A stretch of DNA of 45,107 nt from Acetoanaerobium noterae (GTDB taxonomy: Bacteria > Bacillota > Clostridia > Peptostreptococcales > Filifactoraceae): positions 1 to 45,107 of the forward strand of contig NZ_FUYN01000009.1 in assembly GCF_900168025.1 (NCBI RefSeq), read 5' to 3'. The position numbers were made by a program, and so were the translations under genes. Shown here piece by piece: positions 25,959-35,365 of the stretch. Under the pieces are notes generated by a model. It did no database searches. It saw only the letters and a program-made list of their open reading frames with translations, and was not told the origin of the DNA. The stretch's first letter is position 1, and each line of letters opens with the position of its first letter.

Positions 25959-28382
25959 CTAGCGTTCAGGTTTGAATTTTCTAAGCCTTAGAGCATTGGT
26001 TACTACAGACACAGAACTAAATGCCATAGCCGCACCGGCAATCATCGGATTAAGTTTAGGTCCTCCAAAGACATATAGCAGTCCTGCCGCTATTGGAATT
26101 CCTGCTGTATTATATGCAAAAGCCCAGAATAAGTTCTGTTTGATATTACGAATCGTCTTCTTACTTAACTGAAGTGCTGTCACTACATCCAGCAGATCAC
26201 TTTTCATCAGTACAATATCTGCTGATTCAATAGCAACATCTGTACCAGATCCAATAGCAATACCAACATCTGCCTGTGCAAGTGCCGGTGCATCGTTTAC
26301 ACCGTCACCAACCATTGCAACGATTTTTCCTTGTTCTTGTAATTTCTTCACTTCATTGGCTTTATCCTTTGGCAGTACATCTGCCAGGACCAGATCAATA
26401 CCTACTTCTTTGGCAATAGCACGTGCCGTTCTTTCATTATCTCCGGTTATCATTGCAACTTTGACACCTAACTCATGAAGCTTATCAATAGCTTTTTTGC
26501 TGTTAGGTTTGGTTGTATCCGCAACTGCAATGATCCCTGATAAGATTCCGTCAACTGCCACATACATAGGAGTTTTACCTTCATCTGCCAGACGCTCTGA
26601 TTCAGACAACAACGTATTGTCTATGCCTTCATTATTGATAAGTTGAAGGTTTCCAAGCCACACTTGCTTGCCACTAATAGCAGCTTTAATACCATGACCG
26701 GGTATTGCCGAAAAATCATCTATCTCTTCTAACTTCAAGTTTAATTCTTTAGCTTTACTTACAATGGCCTCTCCCAATGGATGCTCCGATCCTTTTTCTG
26801 CTGAGGCTGCCAATCTGAGTATATCTTCACTGTTCCATTCGTTGGTCTCGATAATATCTGTTACAACCGGTTTCCCTTCTGTAATTGTTCCTGTCTTATC
26901 AAAAACGATGGTTTCAATTTTGTGAGCAGTCTCAAGAGGTTGTCCACCTTTAATCAAAACACCATATTCAGCACCTTGACCGGTACCAACCATTATGGCA
27001 GTCGGTGTCGCAAGACCTAATGCACATGGACAAGCTATTACAAGAACAGCTATGAAAATAGTGAGTGAAAATACGACGGATTGACCGGATATAAACCAAG
27101 CAAGTCCTGCAAGAATAGCGATGACAATGACCACAGGTACAAAATAGCCTGCAATAATGTCAGCTAATCTAGCTATTGGTGCTTTAGAACCTTGGGCATC
27201 TTCTACTAATTTAATAATCTGAGCAAGGGCTGTATCCTTACCTACCCGAGTTGCTTCGAACTGAATAAGTCCATGTTTATTAATACTTGCACCAACAACC
27301 TTATCACCGATATTCTTTTCAACGGGTATGCTCTCACCGGTAAGCATAGATTCATCCACTGATGTATTCCCTTTTATAACTGTTCCGTCTACCGGGATCT
27401 TTTCTCCTGGTTTCACGATGATAATATCACCAATTTCGACTTCCTCGATTGGGAGAATGATTTCTTTACCGTCTTGGAGTACTAAAGCATTTTTGGGAGC
27501 AAGTCCCATGAGTTTCTTAATGGCATCCGAAGTCTTTCCTTTTGACATTGATTCCAGATATTTACCAAGAAGAATCAATGTAATAATAACACCTGCAGAT
27601 TCAAAGTATAGGTCCATTGTATAATTGTTATGACCGGCAGCAATCATAATGGTGGCGTATATACCATAGAGAACTGCAGCTCCTGTACCGATTCCAATCA
27701 GTGAATCCATGTTTGGAGAACCTTTTAAGAGTGTCTTAAATCCAACTGTATAAAATTGATATCCGACCGCTATAGATGGAGCTACCAAGATCATTTGTAT
27801 TAAAGCAAAATTCAAGGGATTCGTCTCTGGGTTAATGATGTCAGGTAAATCAAGTCCAAGCATGTGCCCCATCGCTATGAAAAGAAGTGGCGTTGCAAAA
27901 ATGGCAGAAGTAACAAATTTCTTCCACAATTTCTTCATTTCCTTCTCATGACGGTCCTTGTTGTCATCAGACACTTCTTCGCTTTCTATTTCAAGTGGTT
28001 CATAACCTGCGTCAATAACCGCCTGCTTGATCTCAGAAATTCTTGTTTGTCCAGAATCATATACAACATGCGCCTTTTCCGTTGAAAGATTGACACTGAC
28101 TGTTTTCGTTCCTTCAAGTTTGGATATAGCTTTTTCAATATGTGCCACACAGGATGCACAAGTCATTCCACTAATAGGAATCGTCACTTCTTTTTCAGTT
28201 TCTTCTTCAAGAACACCATATCCAACTTCTTTTACTGTATCTTTAATCAAATCTAGTGTTACAAGTTCAGAATCATAATTTAACGTCAATTTTTCAGTAG
28301 CGAAATTTACATTGGCGGATGAAACCCCCTGTACCTTTGACACGCCTCTTTCCACTGCATTTGCGCAGGAAGCACAGGACAT
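25959..28382 (-). CDS. copA: Copper-exporting P1B-1 ATPase with damaged N-terminus
   Basis: An 807-residue Cu(I) efflux ATPase: two HMA domains (MSCASC at the very start and GMTCASC near residue 73), [14 protein letters not shown] in the copper-binding helix, DKTGTITEG and [10 protein letters not shown]. The first HMA lacks its opening beta strand because the frame starts at the Met of MSCASC, with no ribosome site. Upstream, the missing strand (NVSLTITG) is encoded in the same frame but has no start codon. The well-placed ATG at 28417 behind AAAGGAGG reads MNNIM then stops. A single missing base near 28406 would join the two. Expression may depend on coupling to the five-codon peptide. Downstream is the RseC-like gene. 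Confidence 0.93.
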   Translation of the reverse strand: MSCASCANAVERGVSKVQGVSSANVNFATEKLTLNYDSELVTLDLIKDTVKEVGYGVLEEETEKEVTIPISGMTCASCVAHIEKAISKLEGTKTVSVNLSTEKAHVVYDSGQTRISEIKQAVIDAGYEPLEIESEEVSDDNKDRHEKEMKKLWKKFVTSAIFATPLLFIAMGHMLGLDLPDIINPETNPLNFALIQMILVAPSIAVGYQFYTVGFKTLLKGSPNMDSLIGIGTGAAVLYGIYATIMIAAGHNNYTMDLYFESAGVIITLILLGKYLESMSKGKTSDAIKKLMGLAPKNALVLQDGKEIILPIEEVEIGDIIIVKPGEKIPVDGTVIKGNTSVDESMLTGESIPVEKNIGDKVVGASINKHGLIQFEATRVGKDTALAQIIKLVEDAQGSKAPIARLADIIAGYFVPVVIVIAILAGLAWFISGQSVVFSLTIFIAVLVIACPCALGLATPTAIMVGTGQGAEYGVLIKGGQPLETAHKIETIVFDKTGTITEGKPVVTDIIETNEWNSEDILRLAASAEKGSEHPLGEAIVSKAKELNLKLEEIDDFSAIPGHGIKAAISGKQVWLGNLQLINNEGIDNTLLSESERLADEGKTPMYVAVDGILSGIIAVADTTKPNSKKAIDKLHELGVKVAMITGDNERTARAIAKEVGIDLVLADVLPKDKANEVKKLQEQGKIVAMVGDGVNDAPALAQADVGIAIGSGTDVAIESADIVLMKSDLLDVVTALQLSKKTIRNIKQNLFWAFAYNTAGIPIAAGLLYVFGGPKLNPMIAGAAMAFSSVSVVTNALRLRKFKPER

Positions 28383-28399
28383 TCCTGTTATTGTTAAAC

Positions 28400-28417
28400 T
28401 TACATTATGTTATTCAT
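28400..28417 (-). other. Five-codon minigene (frameshifted original copA start)
   Basis: AAAGGAGG followed by ATG at 28417 gives MNNIM and TAA. The next frame continues as the first strand of the CopA HMA domain. It is either the real copA start broken by a one-base deletion, a sequencing error, or a leader peptide that couples to the ATG at 28382. Confidence 0.6.
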
Positions 28418-28440
28418 AATATTGCCTCCTTTTGTCACTT

Positions 28441-28905
28441 CTATTCATAAGGCTTTAATGCACTTACTATTTTTTCCATGTATGTTGGGGTCCCCCAGAA
28501 TACTAGTCGCATTTTATTATCTGTATCGTCATAAACATAATTAAAACGACTCTTTTTCTTATCCATACTATAATCTGCCACAATATCCATGACATCCTTT
28601 AAAAGTTGTTTCACTTGATCATCTTGGACAAAATAGTCCACGATTGTACATATTTGAATAGTATCTTCTGAGTTGAAATAATCACTGTCCATGAAAATAC
28701 AAAAGTCATCTTTACTAACATCATCCTGGTGATGGTGCACGCCACACGATCCAAGGTATTCATTGATTGAATCCTGATATATTCGCCATGAGCCTGCAAC
28801 TTTTTGGGCTGATATCTTTCCGCTGTTAATGTATCTCCGAATTGTTTTTGGATGGACATTTAAAATATTTGCTGCTTCATCTATTGTTAAGAATTCTTGT
28901 TCCAT
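28441..28905 (-). CDS. HTH_17 (excisionase-like) regulator with Cys/His C-terminal domain
   Basis: A 154-residue protein. Residues 5-50 form a MerR/excisionase-type helix-turn-helix (LTIDEAANILNVHPKTIRRYI...WRIYQDSI). The remainder is an unfamiliar domain with possible ligands C54, H57-H59, C69 and C86, acidic stretches and a WGTPTYMEKI segment near the end. It lies directly upstream of copA in the same direction and has its own inverted repeat at 28951-28982, so it is probably an autoregulated copA regulator. The HTH assignment is firm; metal sensing is inferred. GGAGG precedes the ATG. Confidence 0.78.
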   Translation of the reverse strand: MEQEFLTIDEAANILNVHPKTIRRYINSGKISAQKVAGSWRIYQDSINEYLGSCGVHHHQDDVSKDDFCIFMDSDYFNSEDTIQICTIVDYFVQDDQVKQLLKDVMDIVADYSMDKKKSRFNYVYDDTDNKMRLVFWGTPTYMEKIVSALKPYE

Positions 28906-28950
28906 AAGGCACCTCCTCTGTTTCTAAGTACATTATAGCACACAAAAATA

Positions 28951-28982
28951 GACAAGTAAAGACTTATATGTCAATTCTTGTC
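28951..28982. promoter_or_regulatory. Inverted repeat before the HTH-copA operon
   Basis: GACAAG at 28951-28956 and CTTGTC at 28977-28982 are exact inverted copies; inner bases also partly match (GACAAGTAAAGAC against GACAAGAATTGA). It lies about 45 bases before the regulator start. It is a candidate autoregulatory operator or promoter element. No TATGAC-type box is present here, so copA seems to be controlled separately from the two-component regulon. Confidence 0.5.
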
Positions 28983-29012
28983 CACCTTTGTATACTATTG
29001 ACCGTTTTCAAA

Positions 29013-30506
29013 TTATTCAACCACTTGAAATTGTCCCATCATACCGGCATCTTCATGCTCAAGATTGTGACAATGATACATAAATATGCCTTCTAAAGTA
29101 AATTTAACTAATATCTCAACTGTTTCTCCCGGTTTTAAAAACACGGTATCTTTCCATCCACGTTCACCTTCAGGCGGCAAAGTTCCATCTCTTGAAATAA
29201 CTTGAAATTGGAGACCATGTACATGAAAGGAATGTTCTGTTCCACCGCCCATCATACCCATACCGCCAGATGAACCGCTCACATTAGAAACCGTCCACTT
29301 TTCAAGAGTATCCGTGCTCAGAGTAAAGGACAGGCTATCCATATCAAAACGTTCTCCATTGATAGATACCATATGAGCCATTCCCTCTAGATCAAAGCTC
29401 CGCTCATTGACTATATCGTCCGTACTCCATTTTTCAATATCAACCAAATGATCTGTTAAAACATATTCATTAGTGCTCGTACCATCACTGATCAATTCCA
29501 AACTTTTTATGTTTGACACCATCAAAGATACTGAATCCGCCTCAGCCATAGATTGTAAATCCACAAGAATTTCTGCCCTTTCTCCTGGCGCTAGCTTTAT
29601 CGATGACATTTCAACAGGATACTCCATTAAGCCACCATCGGATGCTATCTGATAGAATTTTCTTCCATCAGAGAAATTGATTTCATGCTGTGCTGCATTG
29701 CTTCCATTCAAAAGACGTAAGCGTATCCATGAAGAAGGCACCTCTGTATATGGAGCAACAGCACCATTGATCATGATGATATTACCTACCGCACCTTCCA
29801 TCATATTGGAATTATAATATAATGAGCCATCTTTATAGAAAGCTCTATCTTGAACAATCACAGGTATATCATCCACGCCATACTGTTCGGGCAATCCAAG
29901 AGAAGCAGATATATCATCATCATGAATCCATAGACCGCCAAGCCCTTGATAAACTTGAGTTGCTGTTTCGCCCATCAAGTGCGGATGATACCATGCAGTT
30001 AGAGCAGGCTGTTCCAACACAAACTCAGGTGACCATGATTCACCTTCTTTAATAATCTGATGGGGTCCACCATCCATTTCTCCCGGCACAATCAGTCCAT
30101 GCCAGTGAACAGTCGTGCTGTCTTCAAGATTATTATTGACATGAATAATGATTTTTTCACCATTTTTTGAACGTATCGTCGGTCCTAATATATTGCCGTT
30201 ATAGCCTAAAGTATCCGTACTGATACCCTTAATTATTTCTGTAGTTCCATAATCTGCCGTCAACGTATATTCAGCAACTGTAGGATCTGGATTTGTGTCT
30301 TCTAATATTGGTGGGATAGGTAGAGATATTGCTGAGTTTTCATATTTATTTTCCGTATCATTTACATCTTCAGTCACATTATTATCCACTTTACCTTGCT
30401 CATTTGTAGCAATATTTTCAGACTGTGACGGTATTATATTACAGCTCGTAAGCGTTAATACGAGTATTAAACTACCTAAAATAGTAAAATATCCTTTTCT
30501 CAACAT
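29013..30506 (-). CDS. Lipoprotein multicopper oxidase
   Basis: A 497-residue extracytoplasmic multicopper oxidase. The N-terminal signal ends with the lipobox LTSC (Cys22), so it should be diacylglyceryl-anchored. All four copper-site segments are present: HWHG, WYHPH, HSFHVHG and YHCHNLEHEDAGMM (with the type 1 Cys, His and Met). A Met/Gly stretch (GGMGMMGGG) sits before the third motif. Family members oxidise Cu(I), Mn(II) or phenols using O2. Presence in a likely anaerobe suggests exposure to oxygen or a role in copper tolerance. A TATGAC-type box lies 66 bases upstream. GGAGTG precedes the ATG. Confidence 0.93.
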   Translation of the reverse strand: MLRKGYFTILGSLILVLTLTSCNIIPSQSENIATNEQGKVDNNVTEDVNDTENKYENSAISLPIPPILEDTNPDPTVAEYTLTADYGTTEIIKGISTDTLGYNGNILGPTIRSKNGEKIIIHVNNNLEDSTTVHWHGLIVPGEMDGGPHQIIKEGESWSPEFVLEQPALTAWYHPHLMGETATQVYQGLGGLWIHDDDISASLGLPEQYGVDDIPVIVQDRAFYKDGSLYYNSNMMEGAVGNIIMINGAVAPYTEVPSSWIRLRLLNGSNAAQHEINFSDGRKFYQIASDGGLMEYPVEMSSIKLAPGERAEILVDLQSMAEADSVSLMVSNIKSLELISDGTSTNEYVLTDHLVDIEKWSTDDIVNERSFDLEGMAHMVSINGERFDMDSLSFTLSTDTLEKWTVSNVSGSSGGMGMMGGGTEHSFHVHGLQFQVISRDGTLPPEGERGWKDTVFLKPGETVEILVKFTLEGIFMYHCHNLEHEDAGMMGQFQVVE

Positions 30507-30572
30507 TTAAATCACTCCAATTTAATGTGATAATCCAATGTGCTTTCCATTGTATACAGACTATAATAAAAT

Positions 30573-30589
30573 TATGATATAATTATGAC
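30573..30589 (-). promoter_or_regulatory. Response-regulator box, multicopper oxidase
   Basis: TATGAT-ATAAT-TATGAC, the 11-bp-period repeat with one change, 66 bases upstream of the oxidase start. On the coding strand a TATACAAT-like -10 follows at a plausible distance. Confidence 0.65.
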
Positions 30590-30694
30590 CATGAAACTTT
30601 TATCTATACTCCATTAATAGCAGAAAACTTTTCTTTTTAACAATCACACAAATTCACAGACTATCAAATTCGTTTCAGTCACCTAGGGAAACGC

Positions 30695-31228
30695 CTAATC
30701 CTGCCTGCTAATAATATTATATTCAAGCACCATTTCCGAATATCGTCGCATCACATCCTCAACTTTATACTTATTTACATTAATTATATACCATTCAAAA
30801 ATACCTGCTGTCGCTGAGATAAGAAACTCTTGCTGTATTTCTCTTTTCAGCGAATCCACGGATGATAAATTATAATGACTGTTTTGTCGTATACTTTCAA
30901 TTAAAAATGAATGGAAGAAGCCTGTTTTATTCTCTCTTAACAATAATTGAAAAGCATATTTATTCTGTGCTATGTATGAAAATGTATGAAGCAATAAATC
31001 CTCTGGTGAATCACTACTGCAACCTACAAATATATTTCCTAAATACTGTTCGATACACTTTTCGAAAAGTTCATATTTATCGGCATAGTGAAAGTATATG
31101 GTGCTGCGATTCACATCTGCTAGTTCCGCAATATCGTTAATTGTTATCTGTTCAAATCCTTTTTTATCCAACAACTCCAAGAATGCTTCAATAATTGCTT
31201 TTTGAGTTTTTCTTACTCTTCTATCCAT
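30695..31228 (-). CDS. TetR/AcrR-family regulator
   Basis: A 177-residue regulator with an N-terminal helix-turn-helix (FEQITINDIAELADVNRSTIYFHYADKYEL) and an all-helical ligand domain of unknown specificity. It is divergent from a three-gene redox operon starting at 31380. Two 16-base TGTCGGAA...CAACA elements lie between them, one beside each start, so it probably represses both itself and the operon. The adjacent genes suggest it responds to an electrophile, quinone or disulfide stress. Confidence 0.9.
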   Translation of the reverse strand: MDRRVRKTQKAIIEAFLELLDKKGFEQITINDIAELADVNRSTIYFHYADKYELFEKCIEQYLGNIFVGCSSDSPEDLLLHTFSYIAQNKYAFQLLLRENKTGFFHSFLIESIRQNSHYNLSSVDSLKREIQQEFLISATAGIFEWYIINVNKYKVEDVMRRYSEMVLEYNIISRQD

Positions 31229-31263
31229 GATTCAAGACTCCTTTTCCAACACTTTTGTGTATA

Positions 31264-31279
31264 TGTCGGAAAGCCAACA
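31264..31279. promoter_or_regulatory. TetR operator candidate 1
   Basis: TGTCGGAAAGCCAACA, the core of a longer palindrome (ATATGT...ACATAT, 31261-31282), 36 bases from the TetR start. It matches the second copy at 31341-31356 in 13 of 16 bases. Confidence 0.68.
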
Positions 31280-31340
31280 TATATAAACATATTGATGATT
31301 GATGATAATAACATTATTGAGTATTATAATATCAAACAAA

Positions 31341-31356
31341 TGTCGGAATTACAACA
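31341..31356. promoter_or_regulatory. TetR operator candidate 2
   Basis: TGTCGGAATTACAACA, 24 bases before the start of the PNPOx-like gene and overlapping the expected promoter. It is the same 16-base element as at 31264-31279 with three changes in the middle. Confidence 0.6.
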
Positions 31357-31379
31357 AACGAACTAAAAGGAGAAAAAAT

Positions 31380-31775
31380 ATGAGTAATGTATCAGAAGTA
31401 ATAACGTATCTACAAAATGCAGGTGTAATGTTTTTGGCTAGCTATGATGGTGAGGTTCCTCACGTAAGACCTGTTGGTTTTATTATGGAACATAATGAAC
31501 AACTTTACCTTTCAACGGGCATTGGCAGCAACATATACAATGACTTGCATTTCAATGAACACTTTGAACTTGCCGCAATGCATCCGACACTTCCTATGCA
31601 TCGCATTCGAGTTACTGGAAAATCCAATTTTAATGTGCCTGAAAGCGTAATGACAAAGTATTTTGAATTGAACCCTGCTATGAAAGATGTCCCAGGTATC
31701 TGTGTATATGAATTAACCGATTGGACGGCAATCATCTATGAAGGTCCAACAGAACGAAAGGAGATTAAGAAATAA
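31380..31775 (+). CDS. Pyridoxamine 5'-phosphate oxidase-like flavoprotein
   Basis: A 131-residue split-barrel protein of the PNPOx-like/FMN-binding type (FLASYDGEVPHVRPVGFIMEH...LYLSTGIGSNIY). These small proteins usually bind FMN or F420 and reduce small substrates; the pathway enzyme for pyridoxal phosphate is longer. AGGAG precedes the ATG at 31380. The stop overlaps the next start (TAATG), so it is coupled to the DsbA-like gene. Probably part of a stress detoxification operon under TetR control. Confidence 0.85.
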   Translation: MSNVSEVITYLQNAGVMFLASYDGEVPHVRPVGFIMEHNEQLYLSTGIGSNIYNDLHFNEHFELAAMHPTLPMHRIRVTGKSNFNVPESVMTKYFELNPAMKDVPGICVYELTDWTAIIYEGPTERKEIKK

Positions 31776-32449
31776 TGAAGATTGAAATATGGTCCGATTT
31801 TACTTGTCCTTGGTGTTACATTGGCAAGCTAAATTTAGAAGAAGCATTAAAAGATAAGAATATTCAAGTAGAATACATCTACCACAGTTATCAAACTGTC
31901 CCACAAGGTTACTATCCGATGGGTGAATCTTTTTCCATTTATGAAATTGCAAAGCGTGGTGGTATGTCAGATAGACAGGCGATTAAAAAAGCAGAATTAA
32001 TTGAAAATATGGGGAAAGAATCCGGTGTCGTCCTTAATATGAATGATGTTAAAATGACGGATACAACCAATGCTCATCGATTGCTTCAACTTGCACAAGA
32101 ATATGATTGTCAGGATGCATTTATGATGAATAGTTATCATGCTATATTTGTAAATGGACAAAACATCGGCGATAAAAAAGTGCTTCAGGAACTCGCTGCT
32201 GGTGTTGGCATCCCAAAACAAGCCGTTGACTCATTGCTTGAATCAAACAACTATTTAAAACAAGTTCAACATGATATTAAAGATGGTCATGCAAAAAACA
32301 TAAGTGGCGTTCCATATTATCTATTTGATGATAGTGATAGTCTATATGGATCACAACCTGTTGAAGCATTTAGAAAAATTATTAATAAAACTAATGATAA
32401 AAATGTACTTAAAGGCGTAACTTGCTCAGGTGGTACATGTAAATTATAA
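31775..32449 (+). CDS. FrnE-type DsbA-family oxidoreductase
   Basis: A 224-residue thioredoxin-fold protein of the DsbA/FrnE group with active site CPWC (C11, C14) and the family segment VPYYLFDD near residue 175. It has no signal peptide, so it is cytosolic, unlike classical DsbA. The C-terminus ends CSGGTC, an extra Cys pair that may be redox-active or bind metal. The ATG overlaps the stop of the PNPOx-like gene. Relatives help against oxidative and disulfide stress. Confidence 0.9.
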   Translation: MKIEIWSDFTCPWCYIGKLNLEEALKDKNIQVEYIYHSYQTVPQGYYPMGESFSIYEIAKRGGMSDRQAIKKAELIENMGKESGVVLNMNDVKMTDTTNAHRLLQLAQEYDCQDAFMMNSYHAIFVNGQNIGDKKVLQELAAGVGIPKQAVDSLLESNNYLKQVQHDIKDGHAKNISGVPYYLFDDSDSLYGSQPVEAFRKIINKTNDKNVLKGVTCSGGTCKL

Positions 32450-32471
32450 TTTTTAAAAGGAGTTGTTTAAA

Positions 32472-33479
32472 ATGAAAGCAATTGCATTAACAAAATTTGG
32501 TGTTCCAGAAACATTGAAAGAAATAGATCTTCCAACGCCTGAAATAAAGGGTTCCGAAGTATTAGTCGAAGTATTTGCTTCCTCAATTAATCCTGCTGAT
32601 ATACGAGTACGGACCGGTGAAATGTTCCAAATGGAAGCAAATGTTGTAGATGAAATTCTTGATGAAAATGCCAAACCTCAATCCAATACTTCCCCACTAC
32701 CTCTTGTGTTAGGTAATGATATAGCCGGTATTGTTCGTGCTGTCGGACCAGATGTAACACTTTTTAAGCCTGGCGATCATGTTATGGGGCTCATATCAAG
32801 TGGTGCTTATTCTGAATATATAGCAATAGATCAACAACTTTTAGCTCTAGTCCCTGATTCTATTGATTTCAAAGAAGTTGCCGGTGCACCGACAATTACT
32901 ATAACAGCATGGCATTCCTTATTCAATCACGGCCATTTGCAAGCCGGGCAACGTGTCCTGATTCATGGTGGTGCTGGTGGTGTCGGTCATGTTGCAGTCC
33001 AATTAGCTAAAGCAAAAGGGGCATATGTAATAACAACTGTAAACGGTCAAAATGCTGAATTTGTTCGTTCACTGGGTGCGGATGAAATCATCGATTATAC
33101 TCAGGAAGACTTTGCACAAGTAATCACTGAACCTGTTGACTTGGTTTTTGACGCTGCAATGGACCCTAGAACTTTTAAAACGGGTATCCCAGGCGAACTT
33201 GCTAATAACAGTTACAAAGTTCTCAAAGATGGTGGTATGTTCCTATCAATTGTTACATTCGCCTTGCAAGAAAAGACAATTGAACGTGGTATCAGAACAA
33301 AATTTGTCATCTCAAATCCTAACCATGACGATTTTAGTAAAATTGTAAAAGCAATTGCAGAAAAATCACTGCAAATATCAATCAACCAAGCCTTTTCATT
33401 TACAGCTGAAGAAATTTATAATGCTTATCGATTAAATGAAAGTCCTAACAAGAATGGACGTATTATTCTCATTAGATAA
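32472..33479 (+). CDS. MDR-family NAD(P)H:quinone oxidoreductase-like protein
   Basis: A 335-residue medium-chain dehydrogenase/reductase. The N-terminal GroES-like domain lacks the catalytic zinc Cys set, and the Rossmann domain has IHGGAGGVGHVAVQLA. This is typical of zinc-free quinone oxidoreductases and enone reductases. AGGAG lies nine bases before the ATG at 32472. Third gene of the TetR-controlled operon, ended by the hairpin at 33510-33546. Likely role: reduction of quinones or reactive carbonyls. Confidence 0.88.
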   Translation: MKAIALTKFGVPETLKEIDLPTPEIKGSEVLVEVFASSINPADIRVRTGEMFQMEANVVDEILDENAKPQSNTSPLPLVLGNDIAGIVRAVGPDVTLFKPGDHVMGLISSGAYSEYIAIDQQLLALVPDSIDFKEVAGAPTITITAWHSLFNHGHLQAGQRVLIHGGAGGVGHVAVQLAKAKGAYVITTVNGQNAEFVRSLGADEIIDYTQEDFAQVITEPVDLVFDAAMDPRTFKTGIPGELANNSYKVLKDGGMFLSIVTFALQEKTIERGIRTKFVISNPNHDDFSKIVKAIAEKSLQISINQAFSFTAEEIYNAYRLNESPNKNGRIILIR

Positions 33480-33509
33480 ACATTAATAACAGTTCAAAAA
33501 CATCTACAA

Positions 33510-33546
33510 TAAGAGTAGCCATTTGATTATTATATGGTTACTCTTA
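33510..33546 (+). terminator. Terminator of the TetR-controlled redox operon
   Basis: TAAGAGTAGCCAT at 33510-33522 pairs with ATGGTTACTCTTA at 33534-33546 with one non-canonical pair over an AT loop. A second, weaker hairpin near 33605-33650 (AAAAAAGAT with ATCTT...TTTTTT) probably ends the cupin remnant on the other strand. Confidence 0.75.
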
Positions 33547-33657
33547 TCTCAATTCGATCCATTAAGTAAATCTGATTTAAATATACCCATCTAATCTTTA
33601 TAACAAAAAAGATCAAGTAGGTCCCTATCGACCATCTTAATCTTTTTTATCTTATAT

Positions 33658-33958
33658 CTACTTCTTATAATTCTGCGGTGCTGGTGCCTTAACCACAACA
33701 AGCTCCAAAACATCTTCATCTTTGTTTCCCACATTCATTTTCGTATTATAAGGTATTTCCAGCAAAGTACCTTTTTCATATATATGGACTTCCTGATCAT
33801 TGAGACCGATACTTAGCTTTCCCCGAATAACATTCATATACACATTCGAATTGGAATAATGCTCCGGAAGGCCTTCCTCCTTGCCAAATACCATATGTTT
33901 TGAGAGGAGGGGATAGCTGTCAAGAATTAGCAGCCTGTATTTTTTAGACTGAAATTCT
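33658..33958 (-). pseudogene. Cupin-domain protein, 5' end replaced by IS21-like sequence
   Basis: About 100 codons of a small cupin: KYRLLILDSYPLL, YMNVIRGKLSIGLNDQEVHIYEKGTLLEIPYNTKMNV, LELVVVKAP. The fold pattern (G...G then IP at the second conserved box) is clear. Upstream the frame runs directly into the terminal unit at 33963-33979, which reads VDMFPRR, and no ribosome site is visible. The natural start has been lost to the mobile-element junction. It follows cadD in the same orientation; original function unknown. Confidence 0.65.
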
Positions 33959-33962
33959 CTCC

Positions 33963-34009
33963 GAGGGAACATATCGACTAAGGGTGTACGTATGTGGGAA
34001 CAAATCAAC
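33963..34009 (+). repeat. IS21-like terminal repeat units (two)
   Basis: GAGGGAACATATCGACT at 33963-33979 and GTGGGAACAAATCAAC at 33994-34009, spaced 31 bases apart. They match the units at 211-276, 3638-3653 and 38552-38637. No transposase remains beside them. Confidence 0.55.
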
Positions 34010-34118
34010 TATAGACTTTCGTGTGAGTTTATTGTAAAAACCTAATTCACCGAAAAGAAATGTGGCGCATCTCGGTTTTCAAACTTACACTAACTATAAG
34101 AACTTATCAAGAATATAG

Positions 34119-34721
34119 TCAATTATAAAAAGAAATCAGGTAGTTAATTGTGCCATTTTCGACAAGAATATAAATTCCTAACCCGATAAAGATAACGGGC
34201 ACAATAATACGCCCATAGCGTTCGATAATTCCACCAATCATTGGGATAGTAGCAAATCTTTTAGCTAACTGGCATAGAAGGAATATGCCAATAATAAAGA
34301 CTGCAAGAACTATAACAATCTGACCAACATTCATTCCTGTAAAATATGGAATATAAATCCCAAGATTATCTCCTCCCATAGCTAAAGTCAGACCTGTAAT
34401 AGCAAAAATTTGGGATTGATTGTTTTTAATTTGATTTCCAATGGAATCTTCATCCACATCCTCATCAACAAATATCGAACGAATCCCCAAACCCAAAGGA
34501 ATCAAACCTAGAAACCCAATCATCCAATCCTGAGGAATATAATTGAGGAAATAGGCAGCAATGAGGCTTACCCCGACTAATATACCAGTCCCTAAATATT
34601 GCCCGATATAAATAGATTTTATCCCTCGGGTTCCTTGGTTGGCAAAAAGAATTATTAAAACAACTAAATAGTCAATCGATGTAGAAATGAATACAAGTAA
34701 CGCTGAAATAAGTGTTTGCAT
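34119..34721 (-). CDS. cadD: CadD-family cadmium resistance transporter
   Basis: A 200-residue integral membrane protein with five to six helices. The [15 protein letters not shown] and [17 protein letters not shown] segments are characteristic of CadD (LysE-like superfamily), which confers cadmium resistance in staphylococci. A short acidic loop (DEDVDEDS) lies in the middle. AAGGAG precedes the ATG. It follows the CopZ-like gene by 42 bases, making it the terminal transporter of cadmium module 2. Confidence 0.93.
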   Translation of the reverse strand: MQTLISALLVFISTSIDYLVVLIILFANQGTRGIKSIYIGQYLGTGILVGVSLIAAYFLNYIPQDWMIGFLGLIPLGLGIRSIFVDEDVDEDSIGNQIKNNQSQIFAITGLTLAMGGDNLGIYIPYFTGMNVGQIVIVLAVFIIGIFLLCQLAKRFATIPMIGGIIERYGRIIVPVIFIGLGIYILVENGTINYLISFYN

Positions 34722-34763
34722 AATTTTCTCCTTATACTATAGATTTTTAACATTCAGTTGAAA

Positions 34764-35243
<480 letters not shown>

Positions 35244-35306
35244 TATATATCCTCCTCGTCTTTGCTTCGCATTAAAAGAAGATGCACACTGCCTGCTATC
35301 AAAATT

Positions 35307-35340
35307 CGCCGATTAAGATGAATTCTACTCCCAATCGGCG
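35307..35340 (-). terminator. Hairpin between cadA2 and CopZ-like 2
   Basis: CGCCGATT at 35307-35314 pairs perfectly with AATCGGCG at 35333-35340. On the minus strand AATTTTGAT follows, a modest T tract, so it may attenuate rather than fully end transcription into the CopZ-like and cadD genes. Confidence 0.65.
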
Positions 35341-35365
35341 ATAAAAAAACTATATTTTCGTAATA

